Shown here: piece by piece, positions 1-10,319 of the stretch | How the letters are laid out: every line of letters begins with the position of its first letter | Position numbering within the stretch: position 1 is the stretch's first letter | DNA from: Vibrio marinisediminis | Lineage (GTDB): Bacteria; Pseudomonadota; Gammaproteobacteria; Enterobacterales; Vibrionaceae | Reading direction: 5' to 3' | NCBI RefSeq assembly: GCF_014050145.1 | Contig: NZ_JACFYF010000004.1 | Location: 124,001 to 188,000, forward strand | DNA length: 64,000 nucleotides | Program-made: the position numbers and the translations under genes | The notes under the pieces: generated by a model | Told to the model about the DNA's origin: nothing | Databases searched by the model: none | The model's input: only the letters and a program-made list of their open reading frames with translations

Positions 1-3000
1 AAGCTGCGTAACTCTTCTGATCGTTCTAAGTTTTACCGCTTAATTGAAGCTTCGCTATACGGTGGTATTTCCAGTGCCATTACCCGTTCGTTACGCGATT
101 ACTTACTACCACAAAATGGTGGCGTGAAGAAAGCATTCCAAGATATGGAATCAGCGCTGCGTGAAAACCGCATGACGCTAGAAGCAATTAAAACCACGCA
201 AACTGACCGTGATTTGTTCAAACACTTAATCACAGAATCAACCAATTACGTTGCTGCTGATTACATGCGTCATGCCAATGATCGCCGCAATAAGTTAGAT
301 CAAACCATGAAGTTGCGTGGTGAGCTATTTGGTTCTCGTCAAAGCCTGATTGAGCAAAACTCACTACTTAACCGCGTTCATGAAGAACTTGAAATGCTGG
401 TCGAGAGTGAAGCGGCGCTAGAGCAAGATTACCAAGCCGCGTCTGACCACTTGCAATTGGTACAAAACGCACTACGCCAACAAGAAAAAATTGCACGCTA
501 TCAAGAAGATTTAGAGCAGCTTAGTGAGCGCCTAGAAGAGCAATTGATGGTTGTTGAGGAAGCGCAAGAGCGCGTTCTGATGGCGGAAGAACAATCGACG
601 GTTGCCGAAAATGAAGTTGATAGCCTGAAAACACAATTGGCTGACTATCAACAAGCGTTGGATATGCAGCAAACTCGTGCGCTGCAATACCAGCAAGCGG
701 TTCAAGCGTTGGATAAAGCCAAGCAATTGCTGAGCGATGATTCGTTAACGGCAGAATCTGCGCAAGCTTTGGTTGTTGAACTGAAAAACCGCGAAGCCGG
801 TAATACTACGACTTTGCTAGCGCTTAAGCATAAGTTGGATATGTCTTCAGCAGCGGCGCAGCAATTTGAAACCGCTTTAAAACTGGTGACGAGCATTGTT
901 GGTTCTGTTGAGCGTAGCCAAGCTTCGGTTGAAGCTAAGTCTGCCATTGTTCAGGCACGTGAAGCGAAACAGCTCAACGAGAATGAACCACAGTGGCGTG
1001 CGCAGCATCGTGACTTAGAGCGTAGCTTAACTCAGCAGCGCCAGGCGCGTGAGTTAGCACAAGAGTACCAAAAGCAGCACAACGTCGAGCTAAGTGATGA
1101 GCTGAGTTTTGAACAAGAGCGTGAGCGTCATAGTGCGCAAATTGAATCACTCGAGTTTTCTCAAGAAGAAGTGCGCGAGCAACGCAGTGATCAGCGCCGC
1201 CTAGAGCAAGATGCGAATGCACAAATCAATAAACTTGAAGCGATAGCGCCAACGTGGATTGCGGCAAGTGATGCACTCGAAAGCCTGAAAGAGCAAAGCG
1301 GTGCTGATTTGTATGACAGCCAAGCGGTAATGTCACAAATGCAGCAAGTGCTGGAGCAAGAGAAACAGCAATCTATCACTAAAGATAAATTGGCTGAGCG
1401 TCGTAGCTTCCTTGATGGTGAAATTGAACGTTTAGCCTCTCCAGGTGGTTCAAACGATCCTCGTCTAAAAGGCTTGGCGGATACGCTAGGTGGTGTATTA
1501 CTGTCTGAAATTTACGACGATATCACTATTGATGATGCACCATATTTTAGTGCGATGTACGGTCCTGCGCGTCATGCGATAGTTGTTTCTGATCTATCAG
1601 GTATCGAAGAGAAACTGGTTGAACTGGATGACTGCCCAGAAGACTTGTACATCATTGAAGGCGATATTGATGCCTTTGATGACAGCACATTTGATGCTGA
1701 AGAGTTAGAAGGCGCAGTTTGTGTTCGTTTGAATGACCGTCAAATGCGTTATTCTCGTCTTCCTGAGATCCCATTATTTGGTCGTGCGGCGCGTGAACAG
1801 CGTTTAGAGCTATTGCGCAATGAGCGTGAAGAAGTGGTTGAGAAACACGCTAAAGCGGCGTTTGACTCGCAGAAGCTTCAACGTTTGTACCAAGCGTTCA
1901 ATAACTTCGTGGCGAAACACATTCAAGTGGCGTTTGAGGCTGATCCGGAACAAATGCTACAGCAGGTTCGTGATAAGCGTAACCAAGTTGTACGTGTTCT
2001 TGCAGAACTTGAAGGTAAAGAGCAGCAACAGCGAGCTCAATTGCTGACTAGCAAACAAGCGATTACCTTACTTGATAAGCTCGCACCAACGATGCGATTC
2101 ATTGAAGATGACACGCTAGCCGCACGTTTTGCTGAAATCGAAGAAAAATTGGCGCAGGTTTCTCAAGCGAAAGCATTTTTAGCTCAACACGGTAAAACAG
2201 TTGAAGCACTTGAGAAAGTTGTAGGTGCACTAGAGGCAGACCCTGAGCAATTTGAAGCACTAGAAGCTGAGTACCAGAGTGCGGATCAACAGCTACAAAC
2301 GTTGAAAACGCAAATATTTGCCTTGTCTGACTTAGTAGAGCGCCGCCATTATTTTGCTTACTCAGATTCGGTAGATCTGCTCAATAAAAGTAGTGAGCTC
2401 AGTGAACAGCTAAAAGCGAAACTCGTGCAAGCGGAGCGACTACGTGCGCGTAATCGTGATGAGCTAAAGCAATCACAAGATCAAATGAACCAATACAACC
2501 AAGTGTTGGCGTCGTTGAAGAGTTCGCACCAAGCAAAACAAGAAACAGTTCAAGAGTTTAAACAAGAGTTGCAAGAGTTTGGTGTGACCGCTGATGAAGG
2601 CTCAGCAGAGCGTGCGCAGCGCCGTCGTGATGAGTTGCAAGAGCGTCTACACACTTCTCGTGGGCGTAAGAGTGGCTACGAACGTACGATCACCTCAACA
2701 GAGCTCGAGATGAAAGCGCTGGCTAAGCGCATGAAGAAAGTACAAAAAGAGTACACGGAATTGCGTACCTTTGTGGTAGCAGCCAAAGCAGGTTGGTGCT
2801 CAGTACTTCGTTTAGCTCGTGAAAATGACGTCGAGCGTCGTTTGCATAAGCGTGAACTCGCTTATATGTCTGCGTCTGAGCTACGCTCAATGTCAGATAA
2901 ATCGTTGGGTGCATTGCGTCTAGCTGTTGCGGATAACGACGACTTACGTGACTCACTGCGTCTATCAGAAGATACCGCATATCCAGAGCGTAAAGTACTG

Positions 3001-3900
3001 TTCTATATTGCAGTTTACCAGCACCTTCGTGAGCGTATTCGCCAAGATATTATTCGCACTGACGATCCGGTAGAAGCGATTGAAGAGATGGAAGTCGAGT
3101 TGGCTCGTCTAACGGAAGAGTTGACTCAACGTGAAAACCGTCTTGCAATTAGCTCTGAATCGGTTGCGAGCATTATTAAGAAAACGATCCAACGCGAGCA
3201 AAACCGAATCCGTATGCTAAACCAAGGTTTATCTAACATTGGTTTTGGTCAGGTTAAAGGTGTGCGCTTAAATGTGAAGATCCGTGAAAGTCATGAAGTC
3301 TTACTGCATGGTTTAGCAGCGCAACAAGATCAACACAAAGATCTGTTTGAAAGCACTCGCTTCACCTTCTCAGAAGCAATGGCGAAACTGTTCCAGCGTG
3401 TTAACCCGCATATTGATATGGGTCAGCGTTCACCACAAGTTCTGGGTGAAGAGCTACTGGATTACCGAAACTACCTAGAGCTGAGCGTGGAAGTAAACCG
3501 TGGTTCGGATGGTTGGTTACAAGCTGAGTCTGGTGCTCTTTCAACAGGTGAAGCGATTGGTACTGGTCAGTCAATTCTATTGATGGTTGTGCAAAGTTGG
3601 GAAGAAGAGTCTCGCCGCTTGCGCAGCAAGGACATTGTGCCATGTCGTCTATTGTTCCTTGATGAAGCCGCGCGTTTGGACTCAACATCAATCTCAACCC
3701 TGTTTGAGCTTTGTGACCGTCTTGATATGCAGCTACTTATTGCCGCACCTGAGAACATCAGCCCAGAGAAAGGCACCACCTACAAACTGGTGCGTAAGGT
3801 GTTTAAGGATCATGAGCATGTACACGTAGTGGGTTTACGTGGCTTTGGTCAAACAGACAAAATGAAAAGTGATGTTCAAGAGTTGATTGAAGAGATCTAG
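1..3900 (+). CDS. mukB: Chromosome partition protein MukB, 3' portion
   Basis: This is the SMC-like ATPase subunit of the MukBEF condensin, which organises and segregates the chromosome. The reading frame is open from base 1, so the gene starts before the window and about 1299 residues are visible. Compared with the roughly 1486 residues of the E. coli protein, the N-terminal head with Walker A is missing. A GTG at 124 is internal, because the codons before it already encode conserved MukB sequence (SKFYRLIEASLYGG). Long coiled-coil stretches flank a central hinge. The C-terminal head carries the ABC signature (LSTGE, near 3540) and Walker B (LLFLDEAARLD, near 3650). mukF and mukE would be expected just upstream. 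Identification is firm. Confidence 0.97.
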   Translation, partial: KLRNSSDRSKFYRLIEASLYGGISSAITRSLRDYLLPQNGGVKKAFQDMESALRENRMTLEAIKTTQTDRDLFKHLITESTNYVAADYMRHANDRRNKLDQTMKLRGELFGSRQSLIEQNSLLNRVHEELEMLVESEAALEQDYQAASDHLQLVQNALRQQEKIARYQEDLEQLSERLEEQLMVVEEAQERVLMAEEQSTVAENEVDSLKTQLADYQQALDMQQTRALQYQQAVQALDKAKQLLSDDSLTAESAQALVVELKNREAGNTTTLLALKHKLDMSSAAAQQFETALKLVTSIVGSVERSQASVEAKSAIVQAREAKQLNENEPQWRAQHRDLERSLTQQRQARELAQEYQKQHNVELSDELSFEQERERHSAQIESLEFSQEEVREQRSDQRRLEQDANAQINKLEAIAPTWIAASDALESLKEQSGADLYDSQAVMSQMQQVLEQEKQQSITKDKLAERRSFLDGEIERLASPGGSNDPRLKGLADTLGGVLLSEIYDDITIDDAPYFSAMYGPARHAIVVSDLSGIEEKLVELDDCPEDLYIIEGDIDAFDDSTFDAEELEGAVCVRLNDRQMRYSRLPEIPLFGRAAREQRLELLRNEREEVVEKHAKAAFDSQKLQRLYQAFNNFVAKHIQVAFEADPEQMLQQVRDKRNQVVRVLAELEGKEQQQRAQLLTSKQAITLLDKLAPTMRFIEDDTLAARFAEIEEKLAQVSQAKAFLAQHGKTVEALEKVVGALEADPEQFEALEAEYQSADQQLQTLKTQIFALSDLVERRHYFAYSDSVDLLNKSSELSEQLKAKLVQAERLRARNRDELKQSQDQMNQYNQVLASLKSSHQAKQETVQEFKQELQEFGVTADEGSAERAQRRRDELQERLHTSRGRKSGYERTITSTELEMKALAKRMKKVQKEYTELRTFVVAAKAGWCSVLRLARENDVERRLHKRELAYMSASELRSMSDKSLGALRLAVADNDDLRDSLRLSEDTAYPERKVLFYIAVYQHLRERIRQDIIRTDDPVEAIEEMEVELARLTEELTQRENRLAISSESVASIIKKTIQREQNRIRMLNQGLSNIGFGQVKGVRLNVKIRESHEVLLHGLAAQQDQHKDLFESTRFTFSEAMAKLFQRVNPHIDMGQRSPQVLGEELLDYRNYLELSVEVNRGSDGWLQAESGALSTGEAIGTGQSILLMVVQSWEEESRRLRSKDIVPCRLLFLDEAARLDSTSISTLFELCDRLDMQLLIAAPENISPEKGTTYKLVRKVFKDHEHVHVVGLRGFGQTDKMKSDVQELIEEI

Positions 3901-3920
3901 CAATATCGCTCTAGCAAAAT

Positions 3921-3949
3921 AAAAAGGCTACCTTCGGGTAGCCTTTTTT
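3921..3949. terminator. Bidirectional rho-independent terminator between mukB and the HTH gene
   Basis: A GGCTACC/GGTAGCC stem with a TTCG tetraloop is flanked by A and T runs on both sides. It can serve mukB on the plus strand and the convergent HTH gene on the minus strand. Confidence 0.9.
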
Positions 3950-3956
3950 AATCCAT

Positions 3957-4178
3957 TTATTCTGTGTCTGTTGACTCAGCAACGTATTCTAAAATATCGC
4001 CGGGTTGGCAATCTAAGTGTTTACAAATACTTTCTAATGTCGCGAGCTTTACAGCTTTGGCTCGACCGTTTTTGAGCACAGATAAATTTTGCTCTGTAAT
4101 GCCAATACGTGCAGCGAGTTCATTCGACCGCATTTTTCGCTTGGCGAGCATAACGTCTAAATTAATGATGATAGGCAT
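3957..4178 (-). CDS. Small HTH (Cro/CI-type, YozG-like) transcriptional regulator
   Basis: A 73-residue protein that is almost entirely one helix-turn-helix domain (LAARIGITEQNLSVLKNGRA at about residues 21-40), followed by the CKHLDCQPGDILEY end typical of short YozG-type XRE regulators. It lies 11 bases after the DUF2975 membrane gene on the same strand, and this pairing of a DUF2975 protein with a short XRE regulator recurs in bacteria. The likely role is control of its own two-gene operon, possibly through the perfect palindrome at 4780-4810; that link is inference. The family is clear but the target and signal are unknown. Confidence 0.85.
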   Translation of the reverse strand: MPIIINLDVMLAKRKMRSNELAARIGITEQNLSVLKNGRAKAVKLATLESICKHLDCQPGDILEYVAESTDTE

Positions 4179-4189
4179 AAAAAATCACT

Positions 4190-4723
4190 TTAAATAGTCA
4201 GAGTTTGTTCGTCGTATAAACCTTTTGCTTCACTCATTACTTTGGCGATCAGTCGAATAATAATTGCAGTGACAAGTAGCATGATGTCGCCATCTGAAAT
4301 ATCAAAATAAAAATTCATCTCTTCGTTTTGAAATGTCAGTGCTGGTCCTAGCAATAGCCCGTCAAGAATGCCCGCAAAAACAAATAGGATAAGGTAATTT
4401 GCAATCTGTTTGTAGCAGGCAACATTTTCAACAGTAAATATCAAACCAGAACGATAGAGACGAAATAGCTTGATCAATTGCCAGAGCATCAGTGATGTAA
4501 TCAACACGGTAATATTAGTAACCAAGAAGCCCAATATTGTCGCACTGGTATCTAATGGTAATTGATGTTCAAAAGGCAGTTGAGTCACAAAATTGCCATT
4601 GCCATCACTCAATGCAGTATTGAACCAAATAAAGGCATTAAAGAGCGGGTTGAGAATTAAGACCAGCCATAAGCAAACTAACAAGCGTTGGCTTAAAGTA
4701 CGAATTCCTTCGATGTTGTTCAT
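4190..4723 (-). CDS. DUF2975 membrane protein
   Basis: A 177-residue integral membrane protein with about four hydrophobic segments (near residues 14-36, 62-84, 105-127 and 146-164) and little soluble sequence. Layout and length fit the DUF2975 family, whose function is not established. The start ATG at 4723 is preceded by AGGAG on the coding strand. It is first in a two-gene operon with the HTH regulator, and the upstream region holds a perfect 31-bp inverted repeat. A sensory or regulator-tethering role for the membrane partner is possible but only inferred. Confidence 0.8.
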   Translation of the reverse strand: MNNIEGIRTLSQRLLVCLWLVLILNPLFNAFIWFNTALSDGNGNFVTQLPFEHQLPLDTSATILGFLVTNITVLITSLMLWQLIKLFRLYRSGLIFTVENVACYKQIANYLILFVFAGILDGLLLGPALTFQNEEMNFYFDISDGDIMLLVTAIIIRLIAKVMSEAKGLYDEQTLTI

Positions 4724-4779
4724 CAGTAATCTCCTGTTTAAGACGGAGAGATAGTAATAACACGAGAAGTTTTTTGCAA

Positions 4780-4810
4780 TAATTAATTATCGTAAAACGA
4801 TAATTAATTA
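4780..4810. promoter_or_regulatory. Perfect 31-bp palindrome upstream of the DUF2975/HTH operon
   Basis: Two 14-base arms (TAATTAATTATCGT and its exact complement) surround a 3-base centre. It lies 57 bases upstream of the DUF2975 start and just outside the terminator of the next operon. The position suits an operator for the HTH protein encoded downstream. A terminator role is unlikely because the arms are AT-rich and no T-run follows. Confidence 0.55.
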
Positions 4811-4845
4811 AAAATTCACACTATGTGTCGATATGTTGTAGATAC

Positions 4846-4872
4846 AAAAAAACGCCACTAAAGGCGTTTTTA
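4846..4872 (-). terminator. Terminator of the retropepsin/7TM/ATP-grasp operon
   Basis: The stem AACGCC/GGCGTT is followed on the minus strand by a run of seven T residues. It sits just past the stop codon of the ATP-grasp gene. Confidence 0.8.
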
Positions 4873-4888
4873 ATCATTGATTTAGGCA

Positions 4889-5866
4889 TTAGAAATGCGT
4901 AGCAAATTGCCTTGCAGCATAGGCGACGCGCTCTTCTGGAGAAGGGTAGCGTGCCGGCGTGCCTAAGTTTTCAATATGGCGTAGGCGAGGTAATAAGCCT
5001 GCACCGTTAGCAATTTGAATGGCTAAACCTGGGCGTGCGTTGAGCTCGAGCACCATAGGACCTTCTTCTTTATCAAGCACCATATCTGTACCCATATAGC
5101 CGAGTCCTGTCATTTCCCATGCACTGGACGCAAGCACCAACAGTTTTTCCCAATGTGGTACTTGTAAGGTCATCAAGTCTTTACCAGTATCAGGGTGATG
5201 GCTGATAGGGCGGTCAAATTGCACCGCACGAATAGCTCGACCCGTTGCAACATCAAGCCCCACACCGACAGCGCCTTGGTGCAGGTTTGCTTTACCGTCA
5301 GATGCCGCAGTGGAACAACGCATCATTGCCATGACAGGGTAACCCTTGAACACGATAATGCGCACATCAGGCACGCCTTCGTAGCTAAACCCATCAAAAC
5401 AATCATCGAATTTAATCAGGTTTTCAATGACGGCTACATCGTTTTTGCCACCGAGTGAAAACAACCCTGCCAATGCGTTACTGATGTGACGCTCGACATC
5501 ATCTTTATTGATGCTTGAGCCTGATGGTTTGGTGTAGACCCCATCTTTATGAGAAGTGACTACAAGAATGCCTTTGCCACCGCTGCCTTGCGCTGGTTTT
5601 ATTACAAACCCCGGCCACTCTTTTACCATTTGGTGGACTTTAGGCACATCGGCTTGGCTGCGAATCACACCAATCAGTTTCGGCACGGTTGCCCCTGCCG
5701 CTTCAGCAATGATTTTGGTTTTAAGCTTGTCATCCACGAGAGGGTATTTAGAGCGGTCATTGTAGCGACCAATGTAACTGTGGTTACGTTGGTTCATGCC
5801 CATAATACCCTTGTGCCGTAGTTTAAACGGCGATGTATAACGCTCTTTAATACGCGAGAGGAACAT
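4889..5866 (-). CDS. RimK-like ATP-grasp ligase (alpha-L-glutamate ligase-like)
   Basis: A 325-residue ATP-grasp enzyme. Visible family features are the lysine and glycine-rich nucleotide loop (FVIKPAQGSGGKGI, near residues 86-99), a mid-protein VRIIVFKGYPV strand, and the C-terminal metal/ATP motif LELNARPGLAIQ. Such enzymes join a carboxylate to an amine using ATP, and the RimK branch adds amino acids such as glutamate to peptides or proteins. The actual substrate here is unknown. It is the last gene of a three-gene operon, 3 bases after the 7TM gene. The same trio recurs widely in gammaproteobacteria, so the products probably act together. Confidence 0.85.
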   Translation of the reverse strand: MFLSRIKERYTSPFKLRHKGIMGMNQRNHSYIGRYNDRSKYPLVDDKLKTKIIAEAAGATVPKLIGVIRSQADVPKVHQMVKEWPGFVIKPAQGSGGKGILVVTSHKDGVYTKPSGSSINKDDVERHISNALAGLFSLGGKNDVAVIENLIKFDDCFDGFSYEGVPDVRIIVFKGYPVMAMMRCSTAASDGKANLHQGAVGVGLDVATGRAIRAVQFDRPISHHPDTGKDLMTLQVPHWEKLLVLASSAWEMTGLGYMGTDMVLDKEEGPMVLELNARPGLAIQIANGAGLLPRLRHIENLGTPARYPSPEERVAYAARQFATHF

Positions 5867-5869
5867 AGT

Positions 5870-7375
5870 TTAATCCTCAACCAATGGCTTAAAGCGACGA
5901 AGCTCAGTTAAGCGATAACCGGTGTAAGTACCCAGCAGTAAAATACAAGCCAGTACAATTAGCTGTAGACCAATAAAGTTGAATGTCAGGTGTTGTACGT
6001 ATTGGTTGGTCATCGCAAGGTAAACGAGTACCGAGGTCATCAAAGAACCACCGCCTTGCAATACCACTTCTTTAGGGCCTTCTTCTTCCCACAGAATCGA
6101 CATACGTTCGATAGTCCATGACAAGATAATCATCGGGAAGAAAGTAATCGACAAGCCTTCGGTTAAACCAATCTTAAATGCCACTACAGTAAATACTGAG
6201 ATGATCATAATTACGGTGATGATCACCGCTGAAATCCGGGCAACGAGCAGTAGATTTAAGCGAGAGAGGTAACTTCGTATTACCAAGCCCGTACCAACAA
6301 TTAAGAGGAAACCAACAATACCGGTAAGTAACTGAGTTTGTACAAATGCAACCGCAATCAACACTGGCATGAAGGTACCAGAGGTTTTTAGACCGATGAT
6401 GACACGTAAAAATACCACGATCAGCGCACCGATAGGGATCAACATGATGGTCTTAAACATCGCCTGCTCTTCAAGAGGCAAGCTATGAATTGAAAGGTTA
6501 AGAAGAGCGTCGGCTTCCACTTTATCTTTGGTAGCTTGCTGAGGTGAAATTTCCTGAGCTATCATCGAAAAGTGTACTTGGCTGTTTTTACCACCAACAA
6601 GGTCGAGTAGAGAAATGTTCGACTCATCCCAAACAAGGATATTCGGAGAGATCGCTTGGTCTGCGGTTTCTGGGTTAAACAGTTGCCAATTCGTACCATC
6701 CCAAACTTGGTTCATTTGTTGAATTGTTTGTCGACGTCGTCCATCTTCAAGTTCAATCACACCAGCGATTTTACTAGGGATCTTGCTATAGGCGAGAATC
6801 TTATCAACCGCTTGAACTCGTGACATATTGTTTAAGATAAGTGCAGCGTTTTGGCTGTCGTTATCATTCAACTGTTTAATTAACTCGCGAGTAAAGGTGA
6901 TGTTGTCTGCCGACCGTTTGTTGGCTCGCTCAATCAGCGCGATTGCCGCCGCTTCAGTTGGACCATCAAAAGTAGGCGGGGTGATTTCTTGATCGGGTGC
7001 GATAGGTGCAACTTTAGCTTGTGGGTCAACAAGGAATTGCGCTTTGTAGTAGATGGTTTCTGGACCAGACGCTTGGCGAATAGACCATTCAGCGCGGCGA
7101 CCAGCTTCATTGCTTGCGTAGGCGACACCATAGCCAGGAGAAGAGGAGGTTTCACTGATTTTAGTGAAGCCTGTTTGTGTGTCTGGCACGGCAAGCGATG
7201 CTTTCACCGGTTTACCTTCCGCATCGAATTGGATTCTTGCTTCGATATCCCAAACTTGTCGAGTCTCACCTGGTGTCCATGGAACACCGTAACTTTGATG
7301 TCTAAAAATGCTTAACGCCGCGCCCACTCCAATGAGCAGAGCGACGAAGATGTATAAAGGGACCTTAGAGTTCAT
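5870..7375 (-). CDS. Inactive transglutaminase-domain protein fused to 7TM region
   Basis: A 501-residue membrane protein. One N-terminal membrane segment (about residues 7-25) leads into a large periplasmic region of some 270 residues that resembles a transglutaminase fold without an obvious Cys-His-Asp triad. From about residue 308 onward there are roughly seven hydrophobic segments. This arrangement fits the family described as an inactive transglutaminase fused to seven transmembrane helices. It sits between a retropepsin-like lipoprotein and an ATP-grasp ligase in one operon, with gaps of 17 and 3 bases. A role in sensing or handling a periplasmic peptide is inferred. Confidence 0.82.
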   Translation of the reverse strand: MNSKVPLYIFVALLIGVGAALSIFRHQSYGVPWTPGETRQVWDIEARIQFDAEGKPVKASLAVPDTQTGFTKISETSSSPGYGVAYASNEAGRRAEWSIRQASGPETIYYKAQFLVDPQAKVAPIAPDQEITPPTFDGPTEAAAIALIERANKRSADNITFTRELIKQLNDNDSQNAALILNNMSRVQAVDKILAYSKIPSKIAGVIELEDGRRRQTIQQMNQVWDGTNWQLFNPETADQAISPNILVWDESNISLLDLVGGKNSQVHFSMIAQEISPQQATKDKVEADALLNLSIHSLPLEEQAMFKTIMLIPIGALIVVFLRVIIGLKTSGTFMPVLIAVAFVQTQLLTGIVGFLLIVGTGLVIRSYLSRLNLLLVARISAVIITVIMIISVFTVVAFKIGLTEGLSITFFPMIILSWTIERMSILWEEEGPKEVVLQGGGSLMTSVLVYLAMTNQYVQHLTFNFIGLQLIVLACILLLGTYTGYRLTELRRFKPLVED

Positions 7376-7392
7376 AGCAAGCCTTATTGGTT

Positions 7393-8130
7393 TTATTGTT
7401 CTTCAGACTGAACAAACTTTTTGCTCACATCTACAACGGCGATATCTCTAATAAATTCTCGACCTAAGAGTACAGGATGGCTCATTTGAGAACGGTCCGC
7501 CAAGGTAAACTGCGCTTTTTCATGGATTTTTCCAACCTTAACCCACAGTTCAACCACTGCGCGGCGTTCAACCTCAGAGTTAGTCGATTGGCGAATTTTA
7601 ACAAACTTCAACACTGGCGCTTCAATCCAGTTATTGTCATCCATTGGTGTCTTGTCATCAGACAAATGGAAGCGAACCCACTTTTTTCCATTGCGTTCAA
7701 AGTGCTCAATATCGACAGCATTAAGAGATGAAGTGGCGGCACCGGTATCGACGCGCGCATCAAAAGTTTGCTTGATTGAATCAATGGTCACGCGTTCGAT
7801 TTCGCCCAGAACTAATCCGTGAGTGGGTGGCGTAGAAACGGGTTGAATCGCGGGGGCGATGCTCTCGTGTTGATGAGCAGTGATTTTTGCTAGCGTTGCC
7901 GTTTGTAGATCAAGCGTCTTATCTTGTCTATGAGTGACTTGCTTTTCCAAGCGCTGAATATACTCAGACTGTTGTTCTACTTGACTTGCAAGAGACGTAA
8001 TTTGCGAGTTCAGATTAGTTTCAACCGCTTGGATTGCCGCTAAAGTTTGCTGGTGGTTTTGATTGCCATTGGTAAGGGTGCAGCCAGATAACAGAGTAAG
8101 CGCTACCACAGGTGTTAATCGGATGAACAT
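7393..8130 (-). CDS. Retropepsin-like lipoprotein (putative ATP-dependent zinc protease family, RimB-like)
   Basis: A 245-residue protein with a lipoprotein signal peptide whose lipobox LSGC places the lipidated cysteine at residue 17. A predicted coiled coil follows (about residues 30-75). The C-terminal domain from about residue 105 has the aspartic-protease-like motif DTGA at 128-131 followed by SSLNA, as in the family annotated as ATP-dependent zinc protease (pfam05618). The retropepsin-like motif argues for an aspartyl peptidase, so the zinc-protease name may mislead. It is the first gene of the operon with the 7TM and ATP-grasp genes; the product is probably membrane-anchored facing the periplasm. 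Confidence 0.83.
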   Translation of the reverse strand: MFIRLTPVVALTLLSGCTLTNGNQNHQQTLAAIQAVETNLNSQITSLASQVEQQSEYIQRLEKQVTHRQDKTLDLQTATLAKITAHQHESIAPAIQPVSTPPTHGLVLGEIERVTIDSIKQTFDARVDTGAATSSLNAVDIEHFERNGKKWVRFHLSDDKTPMDDNNWIEAPVLKFVKIRQSTNSEVERRAVVELWVKVGKIHEKAQFTLADRSQMSHPVLLGREFIRDIAVVDVSKKFVQSEEQ

Positions 8131-8291
8131 TAAAAGGCCTACGTTTATTTTTTTGTTTCACCACCAATCAGAGTATTCGACCAAACAATGATTGATAATG
8201 GTATGAGTTAATTAACGTTTTTAATTTTAGACTAAGGTAGGCAAAACCTCATAGCAGATCTTTAAAAAGTTGCTGTGACTGTAGAATAAAC

Positions 8292-8351
8292 AACCTAAGT
8301 CTATAAAAAATAAGGATGCGTTATGCATCCTTATCTATTGCTACTTAGGTT
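8292..8351 (-). terminator. Nested inverted repeat; minus-strand terminator after cmoB
   Basis: The inner stem AAGGATGC/GCATCCTT (8312-8319 and 8325-8332) is followed on the minus strand by TATTTTTTAT, as expected of a rho-independent terminator for cmoA-cmoB. A second perfect 9-base pair of arms (AACCTAAGT at 8292-8300, complement at 8343-8351) encloses it. Confidence 0.7.
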
Positions 8352-8424
8352 ACTCACATGAAATTTAACTGGGTTAAATCCATGTCAATAATTGATGATT
8401 TGTGGTGACTTTTTATCAAGATAT

Positions 8425-9396
8425 CTATGGTTTAGTCGCAACCAATACAGCACGGCGAGGGGCTGGGTAACCTTCAATGGTTTTGCTTGAGTCATTTGGA
8501 TCAAGATAGTCAGGCAGTGAATTGTGTGTCATCCAGTTGGTGGTACGTTGTTCATCTGTTGATGTCACGTTCTCATCAACAATTTTCACATCCACAAAAC
8601 CGACTTGTTCTAGCCAAGCTTTAAGAGCTCTTGCTGATGGGAAGAAGTACACATTGCGCATTTGCGCGTAGCGATCAAATGGTACTAATACCGAGGTTTC
8701 ATCACCTTCAATGACGAGTGTCTCAAGGATCAATTCACCACCAGAGACTAACTGATCTTTCAATTGAATCAGGTGGTCAAGCGGTGAACGACGGTGGTAA
8801 AGCACACCCATGCTGAACACGGTATCGAATGCTTTCAGTTTTGGTAATTGCTCAATCCCCAGTGGCAGTAGATGTGCACGTTGGTCGTCGCCCATCATTT
8901 TGCGGATTGCTTCAAACTGGATCAAAAATAGATGTGAAGGATCAATGCCGACACAAAGGCGAGCACCTTCACCAAGCATGCGCCACATGTGGTAGCCATT
9001 GCCACAGCCGACATCAAGTACGCTGCGGTTTTTCAGTGGTGTGATGTGCGGAAGAACTCGATCCCACTTCCAATCACTGCGCCACTCGGTATCAATGTGG
9101 ATACCATGTACATGGTAAGGACCTTTGCGCCATGGATGGAATGTGCGTAATAGGCTTTCAAGTTTTTTCAGCTCACCAGTTGCCATTGGTTCATGATTGG
9201 TGATCGTTACAGACTCTTTGATATCGATATGTTCAGGCTGACCCGCTGGGATTTTGTTTAATGCTCGTAACCAGCGACCAAAGTCACCATGTTCAGCGTT
9301 TTGCCAATCAGTCAGTTGCTGTGGCAGTACGTTTAGCCACGGCTGTAGACGAGTGTCTTGGGCGATTAATTGGTAAAAGTTGGCGAAATTAAACAT
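8425..9396 (-). CDS. cmoB: tRNA U34 carboxymethyltransferase CmoB
   Basis: A 323-residue cytoplasmic enzyme that transfers the carboxymethyl group of carboxy-S-adenosylmethionine to 5-hydroxyuridine at tRNA position 34, giving uridine-5-oxyacetic acid for wobble decoding. The SAM-type Rossmann motif [15 protein letters not shown] lies near residues 125-139, with conserved FHPWRKGPY upstream and [16 protein letters not shown] downstream. Length matches the E. coli protein. It is co-directional with cmoA, which makes the cofactor, with 81 bases between them. The spacing is larger than in a tight operon but no terminator intervenes. Identification is firm. Confidence 0.96.
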   Translation of the reverse strand: MFNFANFYQLIAQDTRLQPWLNVLPQQLTDWQNAEHGDFGRWLRALNKIPAGQPEHIDIKESVTITNHEPMATGELKKLESLLRTFHPWRKGPYHVHGIHIDTEWRSDWKWDRVLPHITPLKNRSVLDVGCGNGYHMWRMLGEGARLCVGIDPSHLFLIQFEAIRKMMGDDQRAHLLPLGIEQLPKLKAFDTVFSMGVLYHRRSPLDHLIQLKDQLVSGGELILETLVIEGDETSVLVPFDRYAQMRNVYFFPSARALKAWLEQVGFVDVKIVDENVTSTDEQRTTNWMTHNSLPDYLDPNDSSKTIEGYPAPRRAVLVATKP

Positions 9397-9477
9397 GGAT
9401 TGAAAACCTAAATTCTAGTTTTGATACCCCAGCAGCAATATGTAGCTGGGGGAAATTACTGTGCAAAAATGTTGTTA

Positions 9478-10296
<819 letters not shown>

Positions 10297-10319
10297 TCAT
10301 GCATTGCGTCAAGCCAACA

